DNA of 34,899 nucleotides from Nevskia sp. (GTDB lineage: Bacteria > Pseudomonadota > Gammaproteobacteria > Nevskiales > Nevskiaceae). The stretch lies in contig JARLJS010000297.1 of NCBI GenBank assembly GCA_031291075.1, positions 1 through 34,899 on the forward strand, read 5' to 3'. This document shows positions 13,255 through 23,170 of this stretch, one piece after another; within the stretch, counting starts at the first letter, position 1; each line of letters starts with the position of its first letter. The notes under the pieces are model-generated. The model did not search any database. It was given only the letters and a program-made list of their open reading frames with translations, and was not told the DNA's origin. The translations under genes and the position numbers were made by a program.

Positions 13255-14261
13255 GCGAAATCGCGCTGCCCCGCCCCAAGGTCCTGGTGGTGGACGACAC
13301 GCCGGCCAACCTGCTGGTGATGCGCAAGCTGCTGGCCAAGGTCGACGCCGACCTGGTGGAGGCGCACAGCGGCAACGCCGCCCTGTCCGCCACGCTCGAC
13401 CACGAATTCGCCCTGGTGCTGCTCGACGTGCAGATGCCGGACATGGACGGTTTCGAGGTGGCCGGGTTCCTGTCGCAGGAGGAGACCACGCGCGACACGC
13501 CGATCATCTTCGTCACCGCCGCCTATGCCGACGACATGAACCGCATCAAGGGCTACGGCAGCGGCGCCGTGGACTACATCATCAAGCCCATCAACGACGT
13601 CATCCTGCTGTCCAAGGTACGGGTGTTCCTCGACCTCTACCGGGGCCGGCAGGAGCTGCGGCGGCTGTTGAGCGAGCTGGACCAGCGTAACCGCGAGTTG
13701 CAGAAGGAGGTGGCGCGGCGGCGCAAGCTGGAGGAGATGGCCCGTCACCAGGCCATGCACGATCCCCTGACCGGCCTGCCCAACCGCATCCTGTTCCTCG
13801 ACCGCCTGCAGAAATCCCTGGCGCGCGCCGAGCGTCACCAGGGCAACTGCGCCGTGTTCTACATCGACATCGACGACTTCAAGCCGGTCAACGACCGCTA
13901 CGGCCACCACGCCGGCGATGCGCTGCTCAAGGCCCTGGCCGAGCGCATGGCCGACGCGATGCGCAAGGTGGACACGGTGGCGCGGCTGGGCGGTGACGAG
14001 TTCGGCGTGATCCTGGAGGAGCCGTCCGATCCGGCCGATGCCTTCGTCACCGCGCAGCGGCTGGGCGAGATCGTGCGCAAGCCCTACCTGCTCGAGCTGG
14101 GCGACCGCGCCGAGCCGCTGGAGGTGGAGATCGGCACCAGCATCGGCGTGGCGATCTATCCGCAGCAGGCGGGCGATCTGGACGGGCTGGTCCGCGCCGC
14201 CGATACCGCCATGTACCGGGCCAAGAGAAACGGCAAGAACCAATGCCTGGTGGCCGAGTGA
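13251..14261 (+). CDS. Receiver-GGDEF response regulator (diguanylate cyclase)
   Basis: A 336-residue, soluble enzyme likely to make c-di-GMP. The N-terminal receiver (about 9-130) has VLVVDDTPAN, acceptor D59 (LLDVQMPDMDGF), a switch Thr in FVTAAY and Lys in IIKPIND. A helix (RELQKEVARRRKLEEM) leads to a complete GGDEF domain with DPLTGLPNR, DIDDFKPVND and intact GGDEF at 247-251. An inhibitory I-site (RKVD) stands five residues before GGDEF, so product inhibition is expected. No EAL domain. The best start is TTG at 13251, sharing TTGA with the cheB stop; the next residues lead straight into the first receiver strand and no ATG is nearby. As the last gene of the operon it is the probable output. 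Confidence 0.9.
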   Translation: MSEIALPRPKVLVVDDTPANLLVMRKLLAKVDADLVEAHSGNAALSATLDHEFALVLLDVQMPDMDGFEVAGFLSQEETTRDTPIIFVTAAYADDMNRIKGYGSGAVDYIIKPINDVILLSKVRVFLDLYRGRQELRRLLSELDQRNRELQKEVARRRKLEEMARHQAMHDPLTGLPNRILFLDRLQKSLARAERHQGNCAVFYIDIDDFKPVNDRYGHHAGDALLKALAERMADAMRKVDTVARLGGDEFGVILEEPSDPADAFVTAQRLGEIVRKPYLLELGDRAEPLEVEIGTSIGVAIYPQQAGDLDGLVRAADTAMYRAKRNGKNQCLVAE

Positions 14262-14274
14262 ACGGCCCTCGCGG

Positions 14275-14291
14275 GACGCCCGGGCGTCTTT
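14275..14291 (+). terminator. Possible terminator after the signalling operon
   Basis: GACGCCCGGGCGTC (14275-14288) is a perfect palindrome followed by TTT, 13 bases after the GGDEF stop. The usable stem is about 5 bp with a 4-base loop and the T-run is short, so it may be weak. Confidence 0.4.
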
Positions 14292-14305
14292 CGGACCGGC
14301 GCGAG

Positions 14306-14325
14306 CAAGTTTGAATGAACACTTG
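14306..14325. promoter_or_regulatory. Imperfect inverted repeat upstream of the acyl-CoA dehydrogenase gene
   Basis: CAAGT (14306-14310) and ACTTG (14321-14325) flank an AT-rich centre, TTTGAATGAACA. The size fits a TetR/FadR-type operator of the sort used in fatty-acid genes, but no regulator gene is nearby and the match to any defined box is loose. No clear -35/-10 pair is seen in 14262-14433. Confidence 0.25.
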
Positions 14326-14433
14326 TACACTCACCGGAGCGCCCTGAAGGCGCCAGTTTTCGGCCAATGGCAAAGACCGGGGCTTTGCCGAGAATCGCCG
14401 CCCGTCATTCTCCCCCGTTGTCCCGCCCTCCCC

Positions 14434-16251
14434 ATGCCTGCCTACAAAGCGCCTTTGCGCGACATGCGTTTTCTGATGAACGAAGTGTTCGACTATCCCG
14501 GACACTACGCCAAGCTTGCCAACGGCAAGGACGCCGATCCGGACACGGTCGGCGCGATCCTCGAAGAGTGTGCACGGTTCTGTGAGGAGGTGCTGTCGCC
14601 CCTCAATCTTTCCGGCGACGAGGAAGGCTGCCATTTCAACAACGGCGAGGTGAAGACGCCCAAGGGCTTCAAGGAGGCCTACGACCAGTACGTGGCCGGC
14701 GGCTGGCAGGGCTTGTCGCACCCCACCGAGTACGGCGGCCAGGGCCTGCCGATGTCGATGGGCCTGATCAAGTCGGAGATGATGGGCGCGGCCAACTGGT
14801 CGTTCACCATGTACCCGGGACTGTCGCTGGGCGCGATGAACACCATCATGCAGTACGCCCCGCAGGAGCTGACCCGCGTCTACCTGCCGCCGCTGACCGA
14901 GGGCCGCTGGAGCGGCACCATGTGCCTGACCGAGCCGCAGTGCGGCACCGACCTGGGCCAGGTCAAGACCAAGGCCGAACCGCAGGCCGACGGCACCCAC
15001 CGCATTACCGGCACCAAGATCTTCATCTCCGCCGGCGAGCACGACCTGGCGGAGAACATCGTGCACGTGGTGCTGGCGCGCCTGCCGGACGCGCCGCCGG
15101 GCACCCGCGGCATCTCGCTGTTCATGGTGCCCAAGCTGACGGTCAACGCCGACGGCAGCCTCGGCGGCCACAACGGTGTGGTGTGCAGCGCCATCGAGCA
15201 CAAGATGGGGATCAAGGCCTCCGCCACCTGCGTGATTAATTTCGAGAGCGCCGTCGGCCACCTGATCGGGGAGCCCAACAAGGGCCTGGAAGCCATGTTC
15301 ACCTTCATGAACACGGCCCGCATCGGCACCGCGGTGCAGGGCATCGCCCACGCCGAGCTGTCCTACCAGGGCGCGCTGGCCTACGCCAAGGAACGCCGCT
15401 CCATGCGCGCGCTGTCCGGCAAGAAGGAGCCGGACAAGGTGGCGGACGCCATCATCCACCACGCCGACGTGCGCCGCATGCTGCTGACGCAGAAGGCGAT
15501 CGCCGAGGGCGGCCGCGCCATGGTCTATTTCACGGCCCAGTATGCCGACCACATGGTCAACGGCATCCTGGAAAACGACCAGGAGAAGTACAAGCTGTGG
15601 GACGACAAGCTCGGCTTCTTCACGCCCATCCTCAAGGGCTTCCTCACCGAGATGGGGCTGGAGGCGGCCAACCTGGGCGTGCAGGTGTTCGGCGGCCACG
15701 GCTATATCCGGGAACACGGCATGGAGCAGATCGTGCGCGACGCCCGCATCGCCACGCTCTATGAAGGGACCACCGGCATCCAGGCGCTGGACCTGCTCGG
15801 ACGCAAGGTGCTGGTGATGACGCGCGGCAAGGCCGTGCGCGAATTCACCGGGCATATCGCCAAGTTCGCGCTGGAACACATGGGCAACCCCAAGCTGCGC
15901 GGCTACGCCGCCGAGCTGGCCCGGCTGGTGGCACAGTGGAACCTGCTCACCATGCGCATCATGCTCACCGCGCGCAAGGACCGCGACATCGTCAGCGCCG
16001 CCAGCTACCACTTCCTGATGTTCTCCGGGTACGTCACCATGGCGTACTTCTGGGCTTTGCAGGCCGCGGTGGCCAGCCGCAAGCTGGCGGAGGGCGGGGC
16101 GGAGAAGCCGGAGTTCTACCGCGCCAAGCTGTACACGGCGCGCTTTTACTTCGATCACGTGCTGCCGCGTGCCAAGGGTCATGCCACCTCGATGACCAAG
16201 CCGACCAAGTCGCTGATGAAGATGCCGCTGGAGAGTTTCACCTTCGAGTGA
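14434..16251 (+). CDS. Acyl-CoA dehydrogenase, long (DmdC/FadE-like) type
   Basis: A 605-residue FAD enzyme that oxidises an acyl-CoA to the 2-enoyl-CoA. The start MPAYKAPLRDMRF is the conserved N-terminus of the 590-610-residue acyl-CoA dehydrogenase group that includes 3-methylmercaptopropionyl-CoA dehydrogenase DmdC. Domain order: N-terminal helical domain to about 160; middle domain with MCLTEPQCGTDLG and TKIFISAGEHD; C-terminal helical domain with QVFGGHGYIREHGMEQ and RDARIATLYEGTTGIQ, where Glu in YEGT is the expected base; then an extra C-terminal domain specific to the group. No ribosome-binding site precedes ATG 14434, but homology fixes it. It stands alone between two operons. Substrate cannot be read from sequence; DmdC-type and long-chain substrates are both possible. 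Confidence 0.9.
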   Translation: MPAYKAPLRDMRFLMNEVFDYPGHYAKLANGKDADPDTVGAILEECARFCEEVLSPLNLSGDEEGCHFNNGEVKTPKGFKEAYDQYVAGGWQGLSHPTEYGGQGLPMSMGLIKSEMMGAANWSFTMYPGLSLGAMNTIMQYAPQELTRVYLPPLTEGRWSGTMCLTEPQCGTDLGQVKTKAEPQADGTHRITGTKIFISAGEHDLAENIVHVVLARLPDAPPGTRGISLFMVPKLTVNADGSLGGHNGVVCSAIEHKMGIKASATCVINFESAVGHLIGEPNKGLEAMFTFMNTARIGTAVQGIAHAELSYQGALAYAKERRSMRALSGKKEPDKVADAIIHHADVRRMLLTQKAIAEGGRAMVYFTAQYADHMVNGILENDQEKYKLWDDKLGFFTPILKGFLTEMGLEAANLGVQVFGGHGYIREHGMEQIVRDARIATLYEGTTGIQALDLLGRKVLVMTRGKAVREFTGHIAKFALEHMGNPKLRGYAAELARLVAQWNLLTMRIMLTARKDRDIVSAASYHFLMFSGYVTMAYFWALQAAVASRKLAEGGAEKPEFYRAKLYTARFYFDHVLPRAKGHATSMTKPTKSLMKMPLESFTFE

Positions 16252-16253
16252 GA

Positions 16254-16270
16254 CGCACCGTTTCGGTGCG
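16254..16270 (+). terminator. Hairpin after the acyl-CoA dehydrogenase gene
   Basis: CGCACCG-TTT-CGGTGCG gives a 7-bp perfect stem three bases after the stop codon. It is not followed by a T-run, so it may act as a 3' end stabiliser or a Rho-assisted stop rather than an intrinsic terminator. Confidence 0.45.
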
Positions 16271-16395
16271 ATGTGGGGCAGGGCACAGGCTGGGTCGCGA
16301 CGAGCGGGACCCGGCCTGCTGCGCATGCTAAGGCCTTGCCGCTATTGAGTTTATTCGCTACCCCGGCCGGCGCGCTTCACACAACGATTTTCTCC

Positions 16396-16429
16396 TTGTA
16401 ACAAAACTGTCATCTCTGGTCCGTAAGCT
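16396..16429 (+). promoter_or_regulatory. Pho box and promoter of the pst operon
   Basis: TTGTAAC-AAAA-CTGTCAT (16396-16413) matches the 18-bp PhoB box (two CTGTCAT-like heptamers around an A/T tetramer), the second heptamer perfectly. A weak -10 candidate (TAAGCT, 16424-16429) lies 10 bases downstream, the expected place for a PhoB-dependent promoter in which the Pho box replaces the -35. The pstS start is about 75 bases further on. Phosphate-starvation induction is inferred from established PhoB biology. Confidence 0.85.
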
Positions 16430-16503
16430 GGGACACTGGGAGCGAAGTGCCTCCAGCCCCTTAATAACTTTACGAATCCCGTGGTTTTGCACAGGAGATT
16501 TAC

Positions 16504-17553
16504 GTGACCCTGATGAAGCACACCCTGCTGCGCAGCGCACTGCTCGGCGCCGTCGCCGCCCTGGCAGCTCCCGCCGCGTTCGCCGCCGACCTCTCCGGTG
16601 CGGGCGCCACCTTCCCGTACCCGATCTATTCCAAGTGGGCCGCCACCTACAAGGACAAGACCGGCACCGGCCTCAACTACCAGTCCATCGGTTCCGGCGG
16701 CGGCATCAAGCAGATCAAAGCCAAGACCGTCACCTTCGGCGCCACCGACAAGCCGCTGGAGAGCAAGGAACTCGACGAGTCCGGGCTGACCCAGTTCCCC
16801 GCCATCGTCGGCGGCGTGGTGCCGGTGGTCAACCTCAAGGGCGTTGCACCGGGCGAGCTGACGCTTGACGGTGCCACCCTGGCCGACATCTTCCTCGGCA
16901 AGGTGAAGTCCTGGAACGACGCCGAGATCCAGAAGCTCAATCCCAAGGCCAAGCTGCCGGCCACGCTGATCGCGGTGGTGCACCGTTCCGACGGCTCCGG
17001 CACCACCTTCCTGTTCACCAATTACCTGTCGCAGAACAGCGCGGAGTGGAAGGACAAGGTGGGCGCCGCCACCGCGGTGGAATGGCCCGCCGGTATTGGC
17101 GCCAAGGGCAATGAAGGCGTCGCCGGCATCGCCGGCCAGACCGATGGCGCCATCGGCTACGTCGAGTACGCCTACGCCAAGCAGAACAAGATGACCTACA
17201 CCAGGATGATCAACAAGGACGGCAAGACAGTCGAGCCCAAGTTGTCGACATTCCAGGCCGCCGCCGCCAACGCCGACTGGGCCAACGCCCCCGGTTTTTA
17301 TCTGGTCCTGACCAACCAGCCGGGCGCGGAAAGCTGGCCGATCACCGGCGCCAGCTTCATCCTCGTCTACAAGAAGGCCGACGATGCCGCCGAGCTGGAC
17401 GCGCTCAAGTTCTACGACTGGGCCTTCAAGAATGGCCAGAAGGCGGCCGAGGAGCTGGATTATGTGCCGCTGCCGGCCAAGGTGGTGGACTTGATCGAGG
17501 CTTCCTGGAAGGCCAGCATCAAGGACGCAGCGGGGATGTCGATCTGGAAGTAA
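16504..17553 (+). CDS. pstS: Phosphate ABC transporter, periplasmic phosphate-binding protein
   Basis: A secreted binding protein of 349 residues that captures orthophosphate for PstCAB. The signal peptide (about 1-27, cleavage after AAFA) is followed by the PstS signature [15 protein letters not shown]. Phosphate-contact loops are recognisable: [17 protein letters not shown] and [16 protein letters not shown]. Start GTG at 16504 is chosen because AGGAGA lies five bases upstream; an ATG three codons later (16513) would be spaced 14 bases. First gene of pstS-C-A-B behind a Pho box. A strong hairpin separates it from pstC, which would allow more PstS than membrane components to be made. Confidence 0.95.
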   Translation: MTLMKHTLLRSALLGAVAALAAPAAFAADLSGAGATFPYPIYSKWAATYKDKTGTGLNYQSIGSGGGIKQIKAKTVTFGATDKPLESKELDESGLTQFPAIVGGVVPVVNLKGVAPGELTLDGATLADIFLGKVKSWNDAEIQKLNPKAKLPATLIAVVHRSDGSGTTFLFTNYLSQNSAEWKDKVGAATAVEWPAGIGAKGNEGVAGIAGQTDGAIGYVEYAYAKQNKMTYTRMINKDGKTVEPKLSTFQAAAANADWANAPGFYLVLTNQPGAESWPITGASFILVYKKADDAAELDALKFYDWAFKNGQKAAEELDYVPLPAKVVDLIEASWKASIKDAAGMSIWK

Positions 17554-17571
17554 TCGCCGCAATCAAGCAGG

Positions 17572-17603
17572 CGCAAGGGCCGGCGGTGCCGGCCCTTGCG
17601 TTT
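17572..17603 (+). terminator. Strong hairpin between pstS and pstC (partial terminator or mRNA stabiliser)
   Basis: CGCAAGGGCCGGC (17572-17584) pairs perfectly with 17588-17600 across a GGT loop: a 13-bp GC-rich stem followed by TTT. Position 18 bases after the pstS stop and 26 before the pstC start suggests that it halts part of transcription or protects the pstS 3' end. Confidence 0.75.
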
Positions 17604-17626
17604 GATGTCAGACTCAGGGTTGTACC

Positions 17627-18622
17627 GTGAATTCCAGCGCCCACGTGGCTTCCTATTCCGATCCGGTAGAAATACCCGCCTCGATCCTGCGCCGCAACAA
17701 CATGTGGGATGCGTTGCTGCGCAACGCCACGCGCACGGCCGCACTCACCGTGCTGGTGCTGCTGGGCGGCGTGATCGCCTCGCTGGTGCAAGGTTCGGTC
17801 CCCGCGATCAAGGCGTTCGGCTTCGGCTTTCTGACCAGCTCCAGCTGGAACCCGGTCACCGAGAAATTCGGCGCCCTGCCGGCGATCTACGGCACCCTGG
17901 TCACCTCCATCATCGCCATGGTGATCGGCGTGCCGGTGAGCCTCGGCATTGCCGTCTTCATCACCGAGCTGTGCCCGCCCAGGCTGAAGCGTCCGATCAG
18001 CACCGCCATCGAGCTGCTGGCCGGCGTGCCCAGCATTATTTACGGCATCTGGGGCCTGTTCGTGCTGGCGCCGTTCCTGCAGGAACACGTGCAGCCGATC
18101 CTGATCGCCCTGTTCGGCCACGTGCCGCTGTTCAATATGATCTTCGCCGGGCCGCCCTACGGTATCGGCGTGCTCACTGCCGGCGTCATCCTCAGCGTGA
18201 TGGTGCTGCCGTACATCACCTCGGTGTCGCGCGACGTGTTCGAGACGGTGCCGACCGTGCTCAAGGAATCGGCCTACGGCCTCGGCTGCACCACCTGGGA
18301 GGTGGTGCGCAACATCGTGCTGCCGTACGCCCGCACCGGCGTGGTCGGCGGCGTCATGCTCGGCCTGGGCCGCGCTCTCGGCGAAACCATGGCGGTGACC
18401 TTCGTCATCGGCAACGCCCACAAGATCGCCAGTTCCATCCTCGCGCCCGGCACCACCATCTCGGCCAGCATCGCCAACGAATTCACCGAGGCCGAGGGCG
18501 ATCTCTACAGCTCCGCCCTGATCGAGCTGGGGCTGATCCTGTTCGTCATCACTTTCGTCGTCCTCGCCTGCGCCCGCATGATGCTGGCGCGTGTGGAGGC
18601 CAGGTCCGGCAGCCGCGTATGA
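17627..18622 (+). CDS. pstC: Phosphate ABC transporter permease PstC
   Basis: Inner-membrane permease subunit of 331 residues, about the usual length. Six hydrophobic segments are visible, beginning with [20 protein letters not shown]. PstC features include the block [22 protein letters not shown] and the coupling-helix (EAA-type) motif [30 protein letters not shown], with [15 protein letters not shown] after it. The start codon is probably GTG 17627 with a weak CAGGG upstream; ATG 17702 would remove 25 residues of the cytoplasmic leader. The last four bases overlap pstA (ATGA), so the two are translationally coupled. Confidence 0.95.
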   Translation: MNSSAHVASYSDPVEIPASILRRNNMWDALLRNATRTAALTVLVLLGGVIASLVQGSVPAIKAFGFGFLTSSSWNPVTEKFGALPAIYGTLVTSIIAMVIGVPVSLGIAVFITELCPPRLKRPISTAIELLAGVPSIIYGIWGLFVLAPFLQEHVQPILIALFGHVPLFNMIFAGPPYGIGVLTAGVILSVMVLPYITSVSRDVFETVPTVLKESAYGLGCTTWEVVRNIVLPYARTGVVGGVMLGLGRALGETMAVTFVIGNAHKIASSILAPGTTISASIANEFTEAEGDLYSSALIELGLILFVITFVVLACARMMLARVEARSGSRV

Positions 18623-19470
18623 TCGACCAACTGCGCTATCACCGCCGCCGCGCCGTCAATGGCGTGGTGATGGGCTTGGCCGGCGCGGCCGCGGTCTCCG
18701 GCCTGCTGATCCTCGGCATCATCCTGGGCACCCTGCTGTACGAAGGGTTCAGCGGCCTCAGCCTGCGCGTCTTCACCGAGTCCACGCCGACCGCCGGCAG
18801 CCCCGGCGGCCTGCTCAACGCCATCTACGGCAGCGTGCTGATGACCATCCTGGGCACCGCACTAGGCGCGCCGATCGGCATCCTGGCCGGCACCTATATG
18901 GCCGAGTACGGCCGCAACACGCGGCTCACCATGACGGTGCGCTTCATCAACGACATCCTGCTGTCGGCGCCGTCCATCGTCATCGGCATGTTCATCAACG
19001 TGGTGGTGGTGTACCGCATGCACCACTTCTCCGCCTGGGCCGGCGGCATCGCCCTGGCGTTCCTGGTGCTGCCGGTGGTGGTGCGCACGACCGAGGACAT
19101 GCTGCTGCTGGTACCGAACACGTTGCGCGAGGCGGCGTCCGCCATCGGCTCGCCGCGCTGGCTGGTCATCCTGAACGTGTCGTACCGCGCGGCCCGCGCC
19201 GGCATGATCACCGGCGTGCTGCTGGCGGTGGCGCGCATCACCGGCGAAACCGCGCCGCTGCTGTTCACCGCCCTCAACAACCAGTTCATGAGCACCAACA
19301 TGAACGCGCCGATGGCGAACCTGCCGGTGGTGATCTACAACTTCGCCAACAGCCCCTACCCGGACCTGCACCAGCTGGCGTGGACCGCCGCCCTGCTGAT
19401 CACGTTCACCGTGCTGGCCCTCAACATCAGCGCCCGTTCGCTGGCGACCTCCAGGTTCAAGGAATCATGA
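18619..19470 (+). CDS. pstA: Phosphate ABC transporter permease PstA
   Basis: Second permease subunit, 283 residues, pairing with PstC to form the phosphate channel. It has six predicted membrane segments and the PstA-specific text [17 protein letters not shown]. The coupling region reads [31 protein letters not shown], followed by [17 protein letters not shown], typical of PstA. ATG 18619 overlaps the pstC stop by four bases and the gene's own stop overlaps pstB in the same way. Length is normal and nothing is missing. Confidence 0.95.
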   Translation: MIDQLRYHRRRAVNGVVMGLAGAAAVSGLLILGIILGTLLYEGFSGLSLRVFTESTPTAGSPGGLLNAIYGSVLMTILGTALGAPIGILAGTYMAEYGRNTRLTMTVRFINDILLSAPSIVIGMFINVVVVYRMHHFSAWAGGIALAFLVLPVVVRTTEDMLLLVPNTLREAASAIGSPRWLVILNVSYRAARAGMITGVLLAVARITGETAPLLFTALNNQFMSTNMNAPMANLPVVIYNFANSPYPDLHQLAWTAALLITFTVLALNISARSLATSRFKES

Positions 19471-20309
19471 ACGACCCAATCATCCCCGGCGGCGGCGTTA
19501 CGGTGCAGAAGCCGCAACTTGCCGCCCGCGAAAGCGGCGAGGCCAGGACGGCCCTGCACGAGAAAGTGTCCGTCCGCGACGTGTCGTTCTTCTACGGCGA
19601 ATCCAAGGCCCTGAAGAGCGTCAACATGCCGGTGTACGAGCGCAAGGTCACCGCGCTGATCGGCCCGTCCGGCTGCGGCAAGTCGACCCTGCTGCGCATC
19701 TTCAACCGCATGTACGATCTCTACCCCAAGCAGCGCGCCGAAGGGGAGATCCTGTTCGACGGCAAGAACATCCTCGACCCCAAGCAGGACCTCAACCTGC
19801 TGCGGGCGCGCATCGGCATGGTGTTCCAGAAGCCGACGCCGTTCCCGATGTCGATCTACGACAACATCGCCTTCGGCATCCGCTTGTACGAGCGCCTGCC
19901 CAAGTCCGAGATGGACGACCGCGTGGAGAGCGCGCTCAAGCGCGCCGCGCTGTGGGACGAGGTCAAGAACAAGCTCGGCGGCTCCGGCCTCGGCCTGTCC
20001 GGCGGCCAGCAGCAGCGCCTGTGCATCGCCCGCACCATCGCCGTGCGGCCGGAAGTGGTGCTGCTGGACGAGCCGACCTCGGCGCTGGATCCGATCGCCA
20101 CCGCCAAGGTGGAGGAGCTGATTTACCAGCTCAAGCACGACTACACCATCGCCATCGTCACCCACAACATGCAGCAGGCGGCCCGCGTGGCGGACTACAC
20201 CGCCTTCATGTACCTGGGCGAGCTGGTGGAGTTCGGCGAAACCCGGCAGGTGTTCACCAAGCCGGCCAAGTCGAAGACCGAGGATTACATCACGGGCCGC
20301 TTCGGCTGA
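19467..20309 (+). CDS. pstB: Phosphate ABC transporter ATP-binding protein PstB
   Basis: A 280-residue ATPase that powers PstCA. Walker A is GPSGCGKST (66-74), the signature is LSGGQQQR, Walker B is [13 protein letters not shown], and the switch His is in [11 protein letters not shown]. The text [18 protein letters not shown] and [14 protein letters not shown] are PstB hallmarks. About 30 residues of extra N-terminus precede the nucleotide-binding domain, common in this family. It overlaps pstA by four bases. phoU, which often follows pstB, is absent; the next gene is cysK after 195 bases. PhoB/PhoR/PhoU must be encoded elsewhere. Confidence 0.95.
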   Translation: MNDPIIPGGGVTVQKPQLAARESGEARTALHEKVSVRDVSFFYGESKALKSVNMPVYERKVTALIGPSGCGKSTLLRIFNRMYDLYPKQRAEGEILFDGKNILDPKQDLNLLRARIGMVFQKPTPFPMSIYDNIAFGIRLYERLPKSEMDDRVESALKRAALWDEVKNKLGGSGLGLSGGQQQRLCIARTIAVRPEVVLLDEPTSALDPIATAKVEELIYQLKHDYTIAIVTHNMQQAARVADYTAFMYLGELVEFGETRQVFTKPAKSKTEDYITGRFG

Positions 20310-20320
20310 GAGTCCGCGTG

Positions 20321-20342
20321 GGCGATGACCTGGGTCATCGCC
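20321..20342 (+). terminator. Hairpin after pstB
   Basis: GGCGATGACC and GGTCATCGCC form a perfect 10-bp stem around a 2-base centre, 11 bases after the pstB stop. There is no T-run. It probably marks the 3' end of the pst transcript. The remaining bases to 20504 carry the cysK leader; I see no clear promoter in them. Confidence 0.55.
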
Positions 20343-20504
20343 TGCCAGGCTGCGCCGGGGTTGCTGGCGTGATGCCGTTTTTTCCCAGCGTCCCAATCCG
20401 CAACGGCGACGCCGGGTTTCCGCTACGCTGCAACCCGGTCCACGATATCGGGTCCCGTTCGGTTTGTCCGGCCGGCCATCAAATCCCATTGCACGAGGCG
20501 AACC

Positions 20505-21491
<987 letters not shown>

Positions 21492-22321
21492 GCCGTCGTT
21501 TTCGCGCGCGAGACAGGTTCTACTCGGTCATCCGCGGATACATGCGGGTGGCGATGACCGTGACAATGGCCGAGGCGAGGGTCAGGGCGGCGAAGTCCCG
21601 GCCAAGGCCGAGCGTGCTGGCGCCGCCCTGCAGCATCATGGCGCGCAGCCCGTCCACTTCGTAGGACAGCGGGTTCAGCCTGGACACCACCTTCAGCCAC
21701 TGCGGCATCAGGTCGATCGGATAGATTGCGTTGCTGGCGAAAAAGATCGGCATGGTCAGCACCTGGCCGATGCCCATGAAGCGCTCGCGTGTTTTCACGA
21801 TGCAGGCGATGATGAGGGAAAAGGTCGAAAACAGGCCGGAGCCGAGCACGATCAACAGCACCACCACCACGAAATGGGCAGGGTCCAGGCTGAGCTTCAC
21901 GCCGATCACGGCGGCGCAGACATAGATCACGATCGCCTGCGACAGCCCGCGGACGCTGGACGAGAGCGCCTTGCCGACGACCAGCGCGCTGCGTGGCGCC
22001 GGACTCACCATGTAACGGTGCAGCACGCCCAGGTCGCGTTCCCAGATGGCGGAGATGCCGTAGAAGATCGCGACGAAGAGCACGCTCTGGGCCAGGATGC
22101 CCGGCGCCAGGAAGTCCAGGTAGGGGATGCCGCCGGAGGCCAGGCCGCGCACGCGCGCCATCACGTTGCCGAACAGCACCAGCCACAGCACGGGCTGGAT
22201 GGCGCGCGTCGCCAGTTCCCAGGGATCGTGCCGCAGCTTGCGGATCTCGGCGTCGGCGACGGCGAAAACCTGCGTCCAATAGTCGGCGACGCGCAGCGGG
22301 ATCGGGCGCGAAGGCGGTCGG

Positions 22322-23119
<798 letters not shown>

Positions 23120-23170
23120 GGGGCGTGCTGGTGGTTCATGCCGTGACCGGCGCACCTCATCGTAACCGGC

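Noticed and set aside
14434-16251. Naming the dehydrogenase dmdC outright
   Set aside because: The family includes several substrate types and no dmdB/dmdD neighbours are present, so the specific gene name is not supported.
14047-16326. 759-codon open frame opposite the acyl-CoA dehydrogenase gene
   Set aside because: Antisense shadow; the plus strand has all dehydrogenase motifs.
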